A DNA stretch of 32,572 nt from Verrucomicrobiota bacterium (lineage in GTDB: Bacteria > Verrucomicrobiota > Verrucomicrobiia > Limisphaerales > SIBE01). Shown one piece after another: positions 32,465-32,572 of this stretch (positions are counted from its first letter, which is position 1; every line of letters starts with the position of its first letter). The position numbers and the translations under genes were made by a program. Under the pieces are notes generated by a model. It was not told where the DNA came from. It did not search any database and worked only from the letters and a program-made list of their open reading frames with translations. The DNA lies in assembly GCA_016209525.1 (NCBI GenBank), contig JACQWK010000603.1:1-32572 (forward strand), written 5' to 3'.

Positions 32465-32572
32465 GCCTCCATGTTGCTTTGAACTCGCATTGGGACCATG
32501 AACCCACCCCCGTACCCCTCCCAGGGAGGGGAGCCACGCACCATGCAGCCGATGATAGTTCCCCTCCTGGGA
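32465..32572. repeat. 108-bp dispersed repeat, copy 2 (at window end)
   Basis: Matches 14405-14512 over its whole length at about 85% identity and in the same direction. It begins 25 bp after the Crp/Fnr stop and reaches the window edge, so it may continue. Confidence 0.85.

Overview
The window looks like a chromosomal piece of a soil or freshwater Verrucomicrobiota bacterium (Pedosphaera / Limisphaerales-like). This is inference from four things: GC-rich genes with few Shine-Dalgarno sites; many short palindromic repeats between genes; a giant Calx-beta exported protein with a C-terminal domain typical of that phylum; and gene families common in the Planctomycetes-Verrucomicrobia group (the small QPFRPF protein, a PQQ propeller with EF-hands, a Tat-exported hypothetical glycosidase). 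No tRNA, rRNA, CRISPR array, integrase or intact insertion sequence was seen.

Layout. 1-5660: a minus-strand cluster read right to left: arginine decarboxylase (speA), a six-helix membrane protein, two oligopeptide-type ABC ATPases (OppD- and OppF-like) and a small conserved protein. No permease or binding-protein gene accompanies the ATPases. 5844-9375: plus-strand housekeeping genes: a Nif3/YbgI metal-binding protein, L-2-hydroxyglutarate oxidase and a SAM methyltransferase. 9533-10144: remains of a hybrid sensor kinase. 10213-12668: a promoter, a 115-residue protein and an octaheme c-type cytochrome with TPRs, probably one operon. 12896-13460: remains of a cytochrome-like gene with an internal deletion and frameshift. 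13448-15798: 2.3 kb without a convincing gene, packed with different inverted and dispersed repeats, including a 42-bp perfect palindrome. 15799-24738: a 9-kb gene for an exported protein of about 2,980 residues with about 20 Calx-beta repeats. 24908-27229 (minus): a Tat-exported glycoside-hydrolase-like protein. 27741-29195: a secreted PQQ-type beta-propeller with paired EF-hands. 29503-31262: a small restriction-modification-like island: a ribbon-helix-helix protein, a DPPY DNA methyltransferase overlapping it, and a convergent probable restriction endonuclease whose 3' end overlaps the methyltransferase by 92 bp. 31335-32439: a DUF2249-like protein and a Crp/Fnr regulator.

How they work together. 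The Opp ATPases need permeases encoded elsewhere. The octaheme cytochrome and the Calx-beta, glycosidase and PQQ proteins are predicted to act outside the cytoplasm, in electron transfer, surface attachment and carbohydrate or alcohol chemistry respectively. The most system-like unit is the 29.4-31.3 kb island, where a ribbon-helix-helix protein sits with a methyltransferase-endonuclease pair and a dyad-symmetric site lies just upstream. Two gene remnants and the many dispersed repeats suggest a genome subject to deletion and repeat spread.
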